Made by a program: the position numbers and the translations under genes | Origin: an uncultured Bacteroidales bacterium | GTDB taxonomy: Bacteria; Bacteroidota; Bacteroidia; Bacteroidales; UBA932 | Assembly (NCBI GenBank): GCA_947302175.1 | Contig: CAMYVB010000001.1 | Coordinates: 1 to 64,000 of the forward strand | DNA: 64,000 bases | Direction of reading: 5' to 3' | Shown: positions 7,972-14,698 of the stretch, in pieces | Position numbering within the stretch: the first letter of the stretch is position 1 | Layout of the letters: every line of letters starts with the position of its first letter | The notes under the pieces: generated by a model | Databases searched by the model: none | Seen by the model: the letters and a program-made list of their open reading frames with translations, nothing else | Told to the model about the DNA's origin: nothing

Positions 7972-9030
7972 ATGGAAAGGATTGAGATTAATGGTAAGAC
8001 GGTGCTGGTGACGGGGCACGCGGGATTTATTGGTAGCAACCTTGTGCGCAGGCTGTTTAAGGAGATGACGTGTGGGACGGTCGTAGGCATTGACAACCTC
8101 AATGATTATTACGATCCGCGGCTCAAGGTCTACCGCCTTGATGAGCTGGAGAGGCTGAAGCCTGCGGGCGTGAATTATAAGTCCGTTGAGGGCAGCATTG
8201 CCGATAAGGTGCTGATTGATAGCCTGTTTGCTGAGTATAAGTTTGATGTTGTCGTCAATCTTGCGGCGCAGGCGGGGGTGCGGTACTCGATTGAGAATCC
8301 TGATGTTTATATTGAGAGCAACATTATTGGTTTTTATAATATTTTGGAGGCTTGCAGGCGCAATCCTGTTGAGCATTTGGTTTATGCCTCGTCGTCCAGC
8401 GTTTATGGCGGCAACAAGAAGGTGCCGTTCAGCACTGACGACAGGGTTGATAATCCTGTTTCGCTCTATGCCGCCACGAAGAAGAGCAATGAGCTTATGG
8501 CGCATTGCTACAGCAAGCTTTATGACATTCCCTCGACGGGCCTGCGGTTCTTCACCGTTTACGGTCCGGCCGGCCGCCCTGATATGGCGTATTTCGGGTT
8601 TACGAATAAGCTGCTGAAGGGCGAGACTATCCAGATTTACAATTATGGTAATTGCAGGCGCGATTTTACCTACGTTGATGATATCGTTGAGGGGATTGTG
8701 CGCGTGATGCAGGGCGCTCCTGAGCGCAAGGTGGGGGAGGATGGACTGCCCGTGCCGCCGTATGCCGTTTATAACATTGGCGGCGGTCAGCCTGAGAACC
8801 TTCTGGACTTTGTGAAGATCCTGCAAGAGGAACTGGTAAGGGCTGGGGTACTACCGAAAGACTACGACTTTGAGGCGCATAAGCAGCTGGTTCCCATGCA
8901 GCCGGGCGATGTGCCCACGACGTATGCCGATTCCGCGGCGCTGCAGCGCGATTACGGCTTTACGCCGAAGATTACTTTGCGTGAAGGCCTTCGCAAGTTC
9001 GCGCAGTGGTATAAGGAGTATTACAAATGA
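7972..9030 (+). CDS. UDP-glucuronate 4-epimerase family protein
   Basis: 352-residue extended SDR enzyme expected to interconvert UDP-glucuronate and UDP-galacturonate for capsule or LPS sugars. Visible are the NAD loop TGHAGFIGSN (about residues 14-23), NLAAQAGVRYS, the YASSSSVYGGN strand with the catalytic Ser/Thr, YAATK as the YxxxK pair, and RFFTVYGPAGRPDMAYFGF typical of LpsL/CapI epimerases. The gene is intact and monocistronic. The 7846-7971 gap before it holds no recognisable gene. It may be the surviving member of the polysaccharide set whose other genes are fragments upstream; a closely related 4-epimerase specificity cannot be excluded. Confidence 0.88.
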   Translation: MERIEINGKTVLVTGHAGFIGSNLVRRLFKEMTCGTVVGIDNLNDYYDPRLKVYRLDELERLKPAGVNYKSVEGSIADKVLIDSLFAEYKFDVVVNLAAQAGVRYSIENPDVYIESNIIGFYNILEACRRNPVEHLVYASSSSVYGGNKKVPFSTDDRVDNPVSLYAATKKSNELMAHCYSKLYDIPSTGLRFFTVYGPAGRPDMAYFGFTNKLLKGETIQIYNYGNCRRDFTYVDDIVEGIVRVMQGAPERKVGEDGLPVPPYAVYNIGGGQPENLLDFVKILQEELVRAGVLPKDYDFEAHKQLVPMQPGDVPTTYADSAALQRDYGFTPKITLREGLRKFAQWYKEYYK

Positions 9031-9090
9031 TTAGGAATTGTTTGGAAATTAATTGTTATATTGGGGTGCAAATAATTAAATCACTGTGAT

Positions 9091-9630
9091 ATGGAGCTTA
9101 AAGGCACTAAAACTGAAAAGAACCTGATGGAGGCCTTCGCAGGCGAATCCCAGGCCCGCAACAAGTACACTTATTATGCTTCCAAGGCCAAGAAGGACGG
9201 CTTTGTGCAGATTGCCGCTCTTTTCGAGGAGACGGCCGCCAATGAGAAGGAGCACGCCAAGATTTGGTTCAAGTACCTGCACGGCGGCGCAGTTCCCAGC
9301 ACCGTTGAGAACCTGACGGATGCGGCGGCGGGGGAGCACGCTGAGTGGACGGATATGTATGAGCGCATGGCGCGCGAGGCCCGCGAGGAGGGCTTTGACG
9401 AGATTGCGGACAAGTTCGAGATGGTTGGCGCAATTGAGAAGCACCACGAGGAGCGCTACCGCAAGTTGCTCTCCAACATCAACGACAAGAAGGTTTTCTC
9501 CAAGGACGGCGATGCCATTTGGCAGTGCAGCAATTGCGGCCATATCGTCGTCGGCCCCTCCGCGCCCGAGGTCTGCCCTGTTTGCGACCACCCGCAGAGC
9601 TATTTCCAGGTCTTGGCGGAGAATTACTAG
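9091..9630 (+). CDS. rbr: Rubrerythrin
   Basis: 179-residue cytoplasmic peroxide-scavenging di-iron protein. The N-terminal ferritin-like four-helix domain carries the expected Glu ligands ([13 protein letters not shown] near 18-30, [15 protein letters not shown] near 46-60, and [14 protein letters not shown]). The C-terminal rubredoxin domain has [10 protein letters not shown] and [11 protein letters not shown] supplying four Cys for one iron. Rubrerythrin takes electrons through rubredoxin-type carriers and reduces hydrogen peroxide, matching an anaerobe that also carries sodB. It ends 91 bases before a terminator-like hairpin at 9722. Confidence 0.96.
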   Translation: MELKGTKTEKNLMEAFAGESQARNKYTYYASKAKKDGFVQIAALFEETAANEKEHAKIWFKYLHGGAVPSTVENLTDAAAGEHAEWTDMYERMAREAREEGFDEIADKFEMVGAIEKHHEERYRKLLSNINDKKVFSKDGDAIWQCSNCGHIVVGPSAPEVCPVCDHPQSYFQVLAENY

Positions 9631-9703
9631 TTTTGCGATGAGGCTTGCGCGCGTTCGCGGGAGCATGCTTTTGTGCTGCTTCCCGCCGTTCGCGGGCGCG
9701 TGG

Positions 9704-10570
9704 CTATACTGATTTGGCGAAGGACGGTGCAGAGATGCATCGGCCTTTTTTGTTTTTCCAGGCGTAACTGTCTGTAGCTCGGTGTGGCAAAAATGATGAT
9801 ATATGAAAAATAATTTGTATTTTTTTGGTCTCTTTGACGGGTGTTGCAGTGTCCAGTTCGATGATGTCGGTGGATACTGCCTTGAGACGAGTCAGCTCCT
9901 GGGGACCAATTGCCTGCCCGCTATCCATAAAGACATTCTTCTGCACGTCGGGAGCCTTGTCATCGTCTTTGATCCCGGCAGCCTTCTTTGCAGCTGCCAC
10001 CTGCGCCTCGACCTTGGCCTTGACTTCGTCAAAAGAAGCGGGACGAAAAACATTGTTATCTACGCCCACATCGTACTGCAGCGGGAATAGCATATTGAGA
10101 CGTGGGTGATCCAAGCCGGTGTGTGAGGCAGTGCCGCTGTGGACGTGACCGAAGAGTTGCCAGACGTCTCGATAAGAGCCGCCATAGCAGAGGAAGGGAT
10201 TGTGGTTCAGGACGATAGCCTGTCCGCCCACGCGGATGGTCATCTGCTGGGTGACGAGTTCGAAGTGACTCATGAAGCCCTGCCGGATGCACTTCATGTC
10301 GTGGTTGCCCAGAATGAGGTATTTGCGGCCGGGGAGGGCGCAGAGAATATCGTTCCAGAGCCGGGAGCTGCCGTGAGCGAAGTCCCCCAGGTGGGATACG
10401 ATGCCGTCCTCCGGCACCGTTTCCCGCCAGCGGCGGATAAGCTCTGCGTTCATCTCTTCGGCATTCCGAAACGGACGGTTGCAGAAGCGGATGATGTTCT
10501 CGTGCCCAAAGTGGGTGTCGGACGTGAACCATACTTGGTCCGGGGCAAAGGTGGGGACCTGGGAGGACAT
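9704..10570 (-). CDS. Calcineurin-like metallophosphoesterase
   Basis: 288 residues. All metal-binding motifs of the family are present in order: FTSDTHFGH (D-x-H), HLGDFAHG (GD), LILGNHDMK (GNHD), VLNHNPF (H) and FGHVHSG (GHxH), all within the first 150 residues. Substrate is unknown; such short stand-alone enzymes hydrolyse phosphodiesters or phosphomonoesters. Beyond about residue 190 the tail is charged and unconserved-looking, and the last 30 residues are encoded through the terminator of the convergent gene, suggesting the native 3' end was lost. The promoter shares a palindrome with the divergent orphan at 10,689. Confidence 0.85.
   Translation of the reverse strand: MSSQVPTFAPDQVWFTSDTHFGHENIIRFCNRPFRNAEEMNAELIRRWRETVPEDGIVSHLGDFAHGSSRLWNDILCALPGRKYLILGNHDMKCIRQGFMSHFELVTQQMTIRVGGQAIVLNHNPFLCYGGSYRDVWQLFGHVHSGTASHTGLDHPRLNMLFPLQYDVGVDNNVFRPASFDEVKAKVEAQVAAAKKAAGIKDDDKAPDVQKNVFMDSGQAIGPQELTRLKAVSTDIIELDTATPVKETKKIQIIFHISSFLPHRATDSYAWKNKKGRCISAPSFAKSV
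9722..9751 (+). terminator. Intrinsic terminator downstream of rubrerythrin
   Basis: A 10-bp stem (9722-9731 with 9736-9745, one A-G mismatch and one G-T pair), GAGA loop, then a run of six T. It serves plus-strand transcripts from rubrerythrin. It lies inside the last codons of the minus-strand phosphoesterase frame, so that frame's tail is read through terminator DNA. The right half (GCATCGGCCTTTTTT) recurs in the terminator at 13,594. Confidence 0.65.
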
Positions 10571-10592
10571 ACTCTTATCTTTTCTGCAAAGT

Positions 10593-10670
10593 TCGGGAGC
10601 TTGTTGGAGTCAGTCAAATCTTTGCAAACCTTGCAAAGAATTGTAGGATGCCAAATTCGGCCGTAGCTTT
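10593..10670. promoter_or_regulatory. Divergent promoters sharing the palindrome TCTTTGCAA-N3-TTGCAAAGA
   Basis: The 21-bp inverted repeat TCTTTGCAAACCTTGCAAAGA (two 9-bp arms around ACC) lies at 10,619-10,639. On the minus strand it runs into a TTTG followed after 20 bases by GAACTTTG, a near -7 box for the phosphoesterase. On the plus strand it runs into ATTG followed after 19 bases by TAGCTTTG (10,663-10,670), the -7 box for the orphan at 10,689. The palindrome therefore sits symmetrically just upstream of both -33 regions, the position of an activator or shared operator. The same element occurs twice near 13,640-13,725. Confidence 0.6.
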
Positions 10671-10688
10671 GCAGAAAAAGGAGGACGT

Positions 10689-12335
10689 ATGAAAACGAAA
10701 AAGTTGACGGTGCCGCTGATGGAAAAGGGAGAGCACGGAAATCGGAATCTGAATGGGACTTGCATGACTGGAAGGTCCAGGGAGTTGCTGCTGGAGATCA
10801 AGTCACTGCTGGATGTTTTTGCGCCCATCGGTGACGACCATCGGCACGGGCTGTGGATAGAGGTGCCTCGCGGGAAGCCGGAGGATTGGTGCTCGTTTCG
10901 CGATGCCAAGTGTTATTATAATGAAAATATCAAGACGCGGGAAGACTATCTGAAAGAATGGGAGGTGTGGAATCCGCAGGAATCTCAGTGGTATCATTTG
11001 TCAACTTCCCGGTACAAGGGAAAGACTTACCTGCATATCGTGCAGAATGACCATTGGTGGTGCTTGCTGCATGACGACGAGGAGAAATCGGCCCATACTG
11101 AGGATTGGTCTTGGTACCTGGAGCCTCTTGCCGACTTCCTCCGGAAGAAGGTACCGGCCATTGCGAAGGATGTAGAGGCTTATAACCGGTACGTGGATGA
11201 ACATCTGCCCAAGCGGCAGCGGACGGGCAGGATTTCGCGTAAGGATTTGAATCGAATCGTCCCCTGGCAACGCCGAAGGCCTCGGAACATCCGGAAGGTT
11301 ATCAAGATGCTGAAGGAATGTATTGCTAACGAGGAAATCTACAAGCGGCTGAAAGCAGGGGAGAAGGTGGAACAGCTGCCGCCTTTCTACCGGGAGCCGC
11401 TTCCCCATATGGGCATACGGATATATGCTAAATATTTCCGTGCTGCCTATTGCGCGTATGAGGAGCATTTCCGCCATCTGTGCAGAAGAAGCCGGCGGGA
11501 ACGGGAGGAGTATGCGGAATGGCAGGAGGAGACGGCAGGCCTTACGGACATTGATTTCTACCGGCGTTTCCAGCTTGGCCGACACGGGGAAATAACGGAC
11601 GAGACGGACTTTGATAGTGAGCAGGCCTTCAAGGATATGGCCTTTGACCACTACGGGGAGCTGGGCCTGTCGCGCAATGACGTGCATGCGACTGACTACT
11701 ATACGCCCAGTGGCTGGCTGATCACGTTTGGTGTGAGCTATTCTGCTTGGGTTGATGCGGGCTGTGAGATCGCACTTGCGCTGTATGAAGCCGGAGCTCC
11801 GCTGCTAGTGCATGACGCCCAGAAAATGCTGGATATCCTTGAGGGGAAGGACTATGTAAAGCTTACGCCACATACGTTCCACGATTATTTGAATCACCAC
11901 GACGAAGGAAGCGTCTTCGACCTGCCCTACGAATGCTATTTGGACAGGGATGGTGAGCTGACGCGGGCACAGTATGACGAGATTGTCTCGCTGGCCGAAT
12001 GGGACGAGGAGGATCAATTGGCACTGGATACTACGGTACCGTTGGAAGATGCCGTTTATGATTTGATCCGGGAGGAGATCACAGAGCCTTTGACTTTATG
12101 CGGAATCCTTGAGAGGCTTGAAGATAAGTATGATATGGTGTTGGGGATCTCCGACTATTCTGATCATCAACACTGCTACATCGTTGAACACTCGCCGGAT
12201 AAGATACGGATTGAGGAGAATAAGAGGGAGTTCGATACTGTCAATGAGGCAATGTATTACCTGCTGGGACGGTATGTTGAGGAAAAGAAAAAGGCGAATG
12301 CAGGCCAAGGGAAAGATGAAAGTAAAAATAGATAA
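10689..12335 (+). CDS. Unknown 548-residue protein
   Basis: I do not recognise this protein. It is soluble-looking with no signal peptide or membrane span. It is Trp/Tyr-rich in the first 150 residues (WYHLSTSRY, DHWWCLLHDD, DWSWYLEPLADFL), has a basic stretch near 190-205 (WQRRRPRNIRKVIKML) and an acidic C-terminal half with GLSRNDVHATDYYTPSGWL. A ribosome site (AAAAGGAGG) lies 7 bases before the ATG. It starts a unit behind the palindromic promoter and is followed 46 bases later by parDE with its own promoter. No catalytic motif is evident. The shared palindrome suggests co-regulation with the neighbouring phosphoesterase. Confidence 0.6.
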   Translation: MKTKKLTVPLMEKGEHGNRNLNGTCMTGRSRELLLEIKSLLDVFAPIGDDHRHGLWIEVPRGKPEDWCSFRDAKCYYNENIKTREDYLKEWEVWNPQESQWYHLSTSRYKGKTYLHIVQNDHWWCLLHDDEEKSAHTEDWSWYLEPLADFLRKKVPAIAKDVEAYNRYVDEHLPKRQRTGRISRKDLNRIVPWQRRRPRNIRKVIKMLKECIANEEIYKRLKAGEKVEQLPPFYREPLPHMGIRIYAKYFRAAYCAYEEHFRHLCRRSRREREEYAEWQEETAGLTDIDFYRRFQLGRHGEITDETDFDSEQAFKDMAFDHYGELGLSRNDVHATDYYTPSGWLITFGVSYSAWVDAGCEIALALYEAGAPLLVHDAQKMLDILEGKDYVKLTPHTFHDYLNHHDEGSVFDLPYECYLDRDGELTRAQYDEIVSLAEWDEEDQLALDTTVPLEDAVYDLIREEITEPLTLCGILERLEDKYDMVLGISDYSDHQHCYIVEHSPDKIRIEENKREFDTVNEAMYYLLGRYVEEKKKANAGQGKDESKNR

Positions 12336-12337
12336 TA

Positions 12338-12368
12338 TTTGATAGTGTAAGAAATATTCTTACATTTG
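12338..12368 (+). promoter_or_regulatory. parDE promoter with internal operator palindrome
   Basis: TTTG (12,338-12,341), 19 bases, then TACATTTG (12,361-12,368): a full match to the Bacteroidota promoter. Between and overlapping the boxes lies TGTAAGAA-ATA-TTCTTACA (12,346-12,364), an inverted repeat with 8-bp arms, where the antitoxin or antitoxin-toxin complex would block RNA polymerase. A GGAGG ribosome site follows 7 bases before the parD ATG. Confidence 0.75.
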
Positions 12369-12381
12369 TGGAGGACAAAGT

Positions 12382-12645
12382 ATGATGAATATGGCTAGAA
12401 CAGTAACGGTCTCTTTGGGGCCTCACTACGAAGAGTACATCCAGGCTGGTATAGAGTCCGGCCGGTATAACAATGTCAGTGAGATGATTCGTGCCGCCCT
12501 TCGTCATTTGGAGGAAGACGAGGCAAGGTTGGCGGCGTTTTGTGCCGCCATTGATGAGGGGGATGCCAGCCCGGATGTGGTGGATTTCGATGAGGAGGCG
12601 TTTATCGCCGGGCTGAAAGAGGGCTGGGGGGCAAAGAATGGCTGA
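12382..12645 (+). CDS. parD: ParD-type antitoxin
   Basis: 87-residue antitoxin of a type II system. The N-terminal ribbon-helix-helix DNA-binding part (ARTVTVSLGPHYEEYIQAGI, then SEMIRAALRHLEEDEARL) is followed by an acidic tail (DVVDFDEEAFIAGL) that should wrap the toxin. It is expected to repress its own promoter through the inverted repeat between the promoter boxes and to neutralise ParE. The ATG at 12,382 fits the GGAGG spacing; an internal ATG at 12,391 (MARTV) matches the usual ParD start equally well. It overlaps the toxin gene by 8 bases, implying coupled translation. Confidence 0.9.
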   Translation: MMNMARTVTVSLGPHYEEYIQAGIESGRYNNVSEMIRAALRHLEEDEARLAAFCAAIDEGDASPDVVDFDEEAFIAGLKEGWGAKNG

Positions 12646-12931
12646 ATATGTGTTGTCAGAGCGAGCCAGGAAGGATATTCTGGATATCGCTGATTATACA
12701 GAAGAGAAGTGGTCTGAGGAGCAGGCGGAGAAGTATGTGCGTATGATCTTCTCTGAGTGTCGGGAGCTTGCGAATAAACCCTTGGTAGGTCGTTCATACG
12801 ATGAGTGCAGACCCGGTCTCCGCGGGTATCCCTGCGGCAAGCATGTGATATTCTACCGCGTGCTGTCCCTTACCAAGGTTCGTATTATCCGTGTCTTACA
12901 TGAGCAAATGGATTTTCCCAGGCATCTGTAA
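12638..12931 (+). CDS. parE: ParE-type toxin
   Basis: 97-residue toxin of the RelE/ParE superfamily. Typical features are LSERARKDILDIADYTEEKW at the start, the GRSYDECRPGLRGYPCGKHVIFYRV core and a final strand VRIIRVLHEQMDFPRHL. ParE members poison DNA gyrase whereas RelE members cut mRNA. The lack of obvious RelE catalytic basic residues and the ParD partner favour ParE. It follows parD with an 8-base overlap and is followed after 2 bases by the YdeI-like gene, which may be read from the same transcript. Confidence 0.9.
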   Translation: MAEYVLSERARKDILDIADYTEEKWSEEQAEKYVRMIFSECRELANKPLVGRSYDECRPGLRGYPCGKHVIFYRVLSLTKVRIIRVLHEQMDFPRHL

Positions 12932-12933
12932 TT

Positions 12934-13512
12934 ATGGAAGTTACAAATTTGTTGGATATTCACAGCCGCGAGGAGCTGTATTCGTGGTACTTGGAGCATC
13001 ACGCGACGGTGCCGGATTTTTGGCTGCGGGTGAACCGGGCTGCGGCGGACTGCCCCGGCGTCATTCGCTATGTGGACGCTGTGGAGGTGGCGCTCTGTTT
13101 CGGCTGGATCGACAGCACGATGAAGCGCATCGATGACGGTAAGCCGGTGCAGCATTTTACGCCGCGGCGGCGGGGGAGCAACTGGTGCGAGCAGAACCTC
13201 GCGCGCTGCAGGCGGCTGGTGCTCACGGGCGAAATGACGCCCGCGGGGCTCGCGGCAGCGCCTTCGCTCGACCCTTCGCTCTTCGTCTTTGAGAACTGGG
13301 TGCTGGAGGCCCTGAAGGCCGACGGGCCGGCGTGGGAGTTTTTCCAGTCCTGCCCTGAGAACTACCGCCGCATCAAGGTGGACCGCATTCAGCACTACCA
13401 GCATACCGGGCGCCCGGACTACGCGCTTCGCACGCTGACCCGGTTCGTTCGCGACTGCCACGCCGGCAAGCTGCAGCGCGGCTGGAGCGACTTCGGCCGG
13501 TTGGAAGGGTAG
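12934..13512 (+). CDS. YdeI/OmpD-associated family protein
   Basis: 192-residue cytoplasmic protein of the YdeI/OmpD-associated family (PF13376-type). Hallmarks are the early ELYSWYLEHHATVPDFWLRV segment, YVDAVEVALCFGWIDSTMKR, then FTPRRRGSNWCEQN and RLVLTGEMTPAG. The helical C-terminus is predicted to be an all-alpha module. Biochemical function is not established; relatives are linked loosely to peptide-antibiotic resistance or stress. It begins 2 bases after parE, so it probably shares the parDE transcript, and it ends before a strong intrinsic terminator at 13,594. Confidence 0.8.
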   Translation: MEVTNLLDIHSREELYSWYLEHHATVPDFWLRVNRAAADCPGVIRYVDAVEVALCFGWIDSTMKRIDDGKPVQHFTPRRRGSNWCEQNLARCRRLVLTGEMTPAGLAAAPSLDPSLFVFENWVLEALKADGPAWEFFQSCPENYRRIKVDRIQHYQHTGRPDYALRTLTRFVRDCHAGKLQRGWSDFGRLEG

Positions 13513-13593
13513 TGACGTGCTTCGTGTCCGGCCTGCGCTGAACCGACTTCGGCAGACTGGAAGGGTAGATGAACGGCTTTTGATAGATGAATG

Positions 13594-13626
13594 GGCCGGT
13601 GCCGGTAGGCATCGGCCTTTTTTATT
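13594..13626 (+). terminator. Intrinsic terminator of the parDE-ydeI unit
   Basis: A 10-bp stem (13,594-13,603 with 13,608-13,617, one G-T pair), loop GGTA, then TTTTTT. Its distal arm plus T-run (GCATCGGCCTTTTTT) repeats the terminator at 9722, which hints that the two flanks were duplicated or recombined. Confidence 0.8.
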
Positions 13627-13631
13627 TTTCC

Positions 13632-13728
13632 ACTTTGCAAACCTTGCAAAGATTTGCAAGTCTGCAAGTATTTGATAATAGAATTATTCTTTTGATTTCC
13701 AAATAATTGCAAACCTTGCAAAGATTTG
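13632..13728. repeat. Two further copies of the TTTGCAA-N3-TTGCAAA palindrome
   Basis: Copy 2 is CTTTGCAAACCTTGCAAAG (13,633-13,651) and copy 3 is TTGCAAACCTTGCAAAG (13,707-13,723, left arm shortened to six matched bases). Both share ACC as spacer and the 3' extension ATTTG with the copy at 10,619. Copy 3 runs directly into the TTTG (-33) of the tRNA promoter, the same spacing relation as at 10,619. Copy 2 also carries two extra GCAAG units. The region between terminator and tRNA promoter has no gene. Confidence 0.6.
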
Positions 13729-13756
13729 GCGAGGGCTAAAAACGGCGGTACCTTTG
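13725..13756 (+). promoter_or_regulatory. Promoter of the tRNA-headed operon
   Basis: TTTG (13,725-13,728), 20 bases, TACCTTTG (13,749-13,756): an exact Bacteroidota promoter. The tRNA begins 10 bases after the -7 box, about where transcription should start, so the tRNA would be at the 5' end of the transcript. Confidence 0.75.
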
Positions 13757-13766
13757 CGTCATATAT

Positions 13767-13842
13767 TGCGGGGTGACGCAGTGGTTAGCGTGGGAATTTC
13801 ATAAGCTCCTAGTTGCGGGTTTGAGTCCCGCCCCCGCAACCA
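13767..13842 (+). tRNA. Atypical tRNA with CAU anticodon (Met/Ile2-like) or tRNA mimic
   Basis: 76 nt folding as a cloverleaf: acceptor TGCGGGG/CCCCGCA with encoded CCA, D stem ACGC/GCGT with GG in the loop, anticodon loop TTCATAA, T stem GCGGG/CCCGC. Oddities: the anticodon stem GGAAT/GCTCC has an A-C mismatch and a T-G pair, and the T loop is TTTGAGT, so the invariant C56 is T. It lacks the initiator features C1xA72 and three G-C pairs below the anticodon. The acceptor end resembles fMet (CCCCCGCAACCA). Its promoter is strong-looking. It may be a diverged mobile-element tRNA, a decoy or leader structure, or a decaying gene. Confidence 0.6.
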
Positions 13843-13875
13843 AACAACAGATTGATTAATTAATAAAGATTGGAT

Positions 13876-14247
13876 ATGAATTCTATTATGTCATTATTAG
13901 TCGGGCCTTTAGGAGAAGCCTTTTCCGTGATTGATGAGTATCGATTCCTCCCAAATCCTGAGTGCTTTACTGAATTCACGGAGGAAATGTATGAAGCGTA
14001 TTTTAATAAAATGGGAATGCCGGCGGAACGAATGTATCAAATGAATCCCGGTGCGCATTACAAGGGAACTGAAATACTTATTGTGTCTAAAACAGAAATG
14101 GGTGAGATGCTCAAAGCAAGGCGGTTTATTGATGATGTTATCAAGGAAGAAACCTCGCTGGAAGGGGCTTCCGATGAAGAACGTCTCGATTATTTTAAGT
14201 CAATATACTCATTTTTATTTCCTGACCAGAAAAACGAAAACAAATGA
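13876..14247 (+). CDS. Unknown 123-residue protein, first gene after the tRNA
   Basis: Not recognised. I take the ATG at 13,876 rather than the TTG six bases earlier. The protein is soluble and mixed alpha/beta, with Phe/Tyr/Met-rich ECFTEFTEEMYEAYFNKMG, a central strand TEILIVSKTEMGEML and a helical charged tail ending in FPDQKNENK. It begins 33 bases after the tRNA and shares an ATGA stop/start overlap with the next gene, so the two are translated together and probably form a complex or a sequential pathway with the downstream AAA ATPase. Codon use is AT-richer than the core region. Confidence 0.55.
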   Translation: MNSIMSLLVGPLGEAFSVIDEYRFLPNPECFTEFTEEMYEAYFNKMGMPAERMYQMNPGAHYKGTEILIVSKTEMGEMLKARRFIDDVIKEETSLEGASDEERLDYFKSIYSFLFPDQKNENK

Positions 14248-14648
14248 AACAAATATTGCCCCAAGCATTAGTTGAAAGGAAAGTATATGTCGTTCAGCTA
14301 CTTAAGGACCAGGTCCTTCCTACAAAAAGGAATTTTCTGCCCCTGACATATGACATGAAGGAATCTTTATTTGGCAGTATCGTCGGGACTAAGCCGAGTT
14401 TTGTGTATTTACCAATCGACACCTCGCATATGACGGTGATGGCCATCCTTGAAGAGGAAGAAAGAATTATTAGTGAAAGAAAGGAGCGCAGCATCAAAGT
14501 GGTTACTCAACAGGATCAAGATGAGATGCTTTCCGCATCGCTTTCGCTATCCAGCCTAGTATCTGATAAGAAGTTGGCGACAGATAAGGAAAAGATAGAA
14601 GCTATACTCGCAGAATACCCGAAACTCCTTGACTGGATTCAAGAATAA
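14244..14648 (+). CDS. Unknown 134-residue protein, second gene of the tRNA operon
   Basis: Not recognised. The N-terminal half is beta-rich (VYVVQLLKDQVLPTKRNFLP, then PSFVYLPIDTSHMTVMAIL). The C-terminal half is helical and charged (EEEERIISERKERSIKVVTQQ and a DKEKIEAILAEYPKLLDWIQE-like end), which could be a coiled coil for assembly. It starts in a 4-base overlap with the preceding gene and is 50 bases upstream of the AAA ATPase gene. No enzyme motif, signal peptide or membrane segment is visible. The tight spacing is the only clue to a joint role with its neighbours. Confidence 0.55.
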   Translation: MKQILPQALVERKVYVVQLLKDQVLPTKRNFLPLTYDMKESLFGSIVGTKPSFVYLPIDTSHMTVMAILEEEERIISERKERSIKVVTQQDQDEMLSASLSLSSLVSDKKLATDKEKIEAILAEYPKLLDWIQE

Positions 14649-14698
14649 TAAAACCGGATTGTCCATGTTTTACACGAGAAAGCAGAAAATTTAGTCGT

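Noticed and set aside
13632..13728. CRISPR array from the repeated TTTGCAA units
   Set aside because: Only two or three copies with unequal spacing and no cas genes; the units are promoter-linked palindromes.
13767..13842. Calling the tRNA an initiator tRNA-fMet
   Set aside because: The 3' end looks like fMet but position 1 pairs with 72, position 11-24 is C-G not A-T, and the anticodon stem lacks three G-C pairs.
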